Below are positions 7,077 through 7,552 of a stretch of 7,552 bases of DNA, in pieces; the stretch's first letter is position 1, and every line of letters begins with the position of its first letter. The notes under the pieces are model-generated. The model saw only the letters and a list, made by a program, of their open reading frames with translations. It did not search any database and was not told the origin of the DNA. Made by a program: the position numbers and the translations under genes. The stretch covers positions 1-7,552 of the forward strand of contig CANEWV010000073.1 of NCBI GenBank assembly GCA_947442905.1, given 5' to 3'. The DNA comes from Chitinophagaceae bacterium (GTDB taxonomy: Bacteria; Bacteroidota; Bacteroidia; Chitinophagales; Chitinophagaceae).

Positions 7077-7101
7077 AACCCCCTCAAAAAGGGGGTTTTT
7101 T
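7077..7101 (+). terminator. Rho-independent terminator after phoH
   Basis: AACCCCC (7077-7083) pairs with GGGGGTT (7091-7097) around a 7-base loop, and the right arm runs into a T-run to 7101, 36 bases after the phoH stop. The five consecutive G-C pairs and the T-tract make this a convincing intrinsic terminator separating phoH from the TonB receptor. Confidence 0.88.
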
Positions 7102-7129
7102 GGTAAAAAAGTGGGTTTTTTACCAAAAA
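7097..7129. repeat. Perfect 14-bp inverted repeat overlapping the terminator
   Basis: TTTTTGGTAAAAAA (7097-7110) and TTTTTTACCAAAAA (7116-7129) are exact reverse complements separated by GTGGG. The left arm uses the T-tract of the preceding terminator, so in RNA the two hairpins compete for the same bases. The stem is A/U-rich with a three-base GGT/ACC core. It could act as a back-up or transcript-end stabiliser on either strand. Confidence 0.7.
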
Positions 7130-7151
7130 GTGCCGATTTGTTAATACTCTG

Positions 7152-7184
7152 TTGAAATTAGTAGCAGAATATTCGTTTTCTTTG
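7152..7184 (+). promoter_or_regulatory. Probable promoter for the TonB-dependent receptor
   Basis: A -33-type TTG (7152-7154) and a -7-like TTTCTTTG (7177-7184, one mismatch to TAnnTTTG) are spaced by 22 bp. Transcription would start about 13 bases before the ATG at 7204. The terminator immediately upstream makes a local promoter likely. Confidence 0.5.
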
Positions 7185-7203
7185 CATCTGAAAAATCAAA
7201 CAT

Positions 7204-7552
7204 ATGCTTAGTAAAAAACTCTTGCAATTTGTACTTGCGGTATTCATCCTACCAGCATTTGCACTAGCACAGAATACCACCAGTAGCCTGAGTGGTTCTG
7301 TTAAAACAAATACCGGTGAGGTATTAGTTGGCGCAACCGTAACAGCAACCCACGAGCCTACCGGTACAACCTACCGTGTACAGAGCCGTTCAGGTGGCCG
7401 TTTTGACATCAGCAATATGAACCCTGGTGGTCCATATATTGTTGAAGTTTCTTTCTTAAATTATGCAAACGAAAAAAAGACTGACCTCTACCTTAGCTTA
7501 GGTGATGTTTTAAAAGTTGATTTCGCGCTTGCCTCTAAAGTAAATAACCTCG
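7204..7552 (+). CDS. TonB-dependent receptor, Oar-like, N-terminal part
   Basis: The first 116 codons of an outer-membrane protein, open to the window end, so the gene continues to the right. A signal peptide (KKLLQFVLAVFILPAFALA, cleavage probably after Ala22, before QN) is followed by a carboxypeptidase-regulatory-like beta-sandwich: SLSGSVKTNTGEVLVGATVT (28-47), HEPTGTTYRVQSRSGGRFDI (50-69) and NMNPGGPYIVEVSFLNY (71-87). This N-terminal extension before the plug is typical of the Oar/OmpA-related TonB receptors of Bacteroidota, which import large or scarce ligands or serve surface functions; the substrate cannot be read from this part. The plug and barrel lie outside the window, so the TonB-receptor assignment rests on the domain and its spacing. 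Upstream lie its own promoter-like sequence and the phoH terminator. Confidence 0.8.
   Translation, partial: MLSKKLLQFVLAVFILPAFALAQNTTSSLSGSVKTNTGEVLVGATVTATHEPTGTTYRVQSRSGGRFDISNMNPGGPYIVEVSFLNYANEKKTDLYLSLGDVLKVDFALASKVNNL

Overview
The window looks like an ordinary chromosomal stretch from a member of the Bacteroidota, most likely a Chitinophagaceae/Sphingobacteriia-type organism. The evidence is promoter-like boxes matching the Bacteroidota -7 consensus TAnnTTTG, gene starts without clear Shine-Dalgarno sequences, a DUF4369-TlpA thioredoxin lipoprotein-class architecture, and the start of an Oar-like TonB-dependent receptor with a carboxypeptidase-regulatory-like domain. DNA is moderately AT-rich throughout and no change in composition suggests recent transfer. 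The lineage call is an inference from protein and promoter style, not from a marker search.

Left part (1-2134, all minus strand): an exported TlpA-family thioredoxin is followed by infA (IF-1), rpmJ (L36) and rpsM (S13), the head of the alpha-type ribosomal operon. rpsK, rpsD, rpoA and rplQ would be expected beyond position 1. infA is preceded not by secY/map but by the thioredoxin gene, and it has its own good promoter match in a 117-bp gap. rpmJ and rpsM are separated by an unusually long 95-bp spacer holding a 10-bp direct repeat and a small hairpin.

Middle part (2249-4361): a YfcE-type metallophosphoesterase on the plus strand converges on a small four-helix membrane protein. That protein lies just downstream of an exported TolB-like six-PD40 beta-propeller gene on the same minus strand, so the two may be co-transcribed.

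Right part (4456-7552, all plus strand): a TPR lipoprotein, transcribed divergently from the propeller gene, is followed by rpe (ribulose-5-phosphate 3-epimerase), phoH (PhoH-family RNA-associated ATPase, TTG start, own promoter), a strong terminator with a second overlapping hairpin, and the first 116 codons of a TonB-dependent receptor running off the window.

Functionally this is a mix of housekeeping genes (translation, pentose phosphate, PhoH) and envelope proteins (TlpA, propeller, TPR lipoprotein, TonB receptor). I see no RNA genes, CRISPR, insertion sequences, prophage or defence genes, and no convincing undescribed system. The items most worth checking are the paired hairpins after phoH, the rpmJ-rpsM spacer, and the separation of infA from secY.
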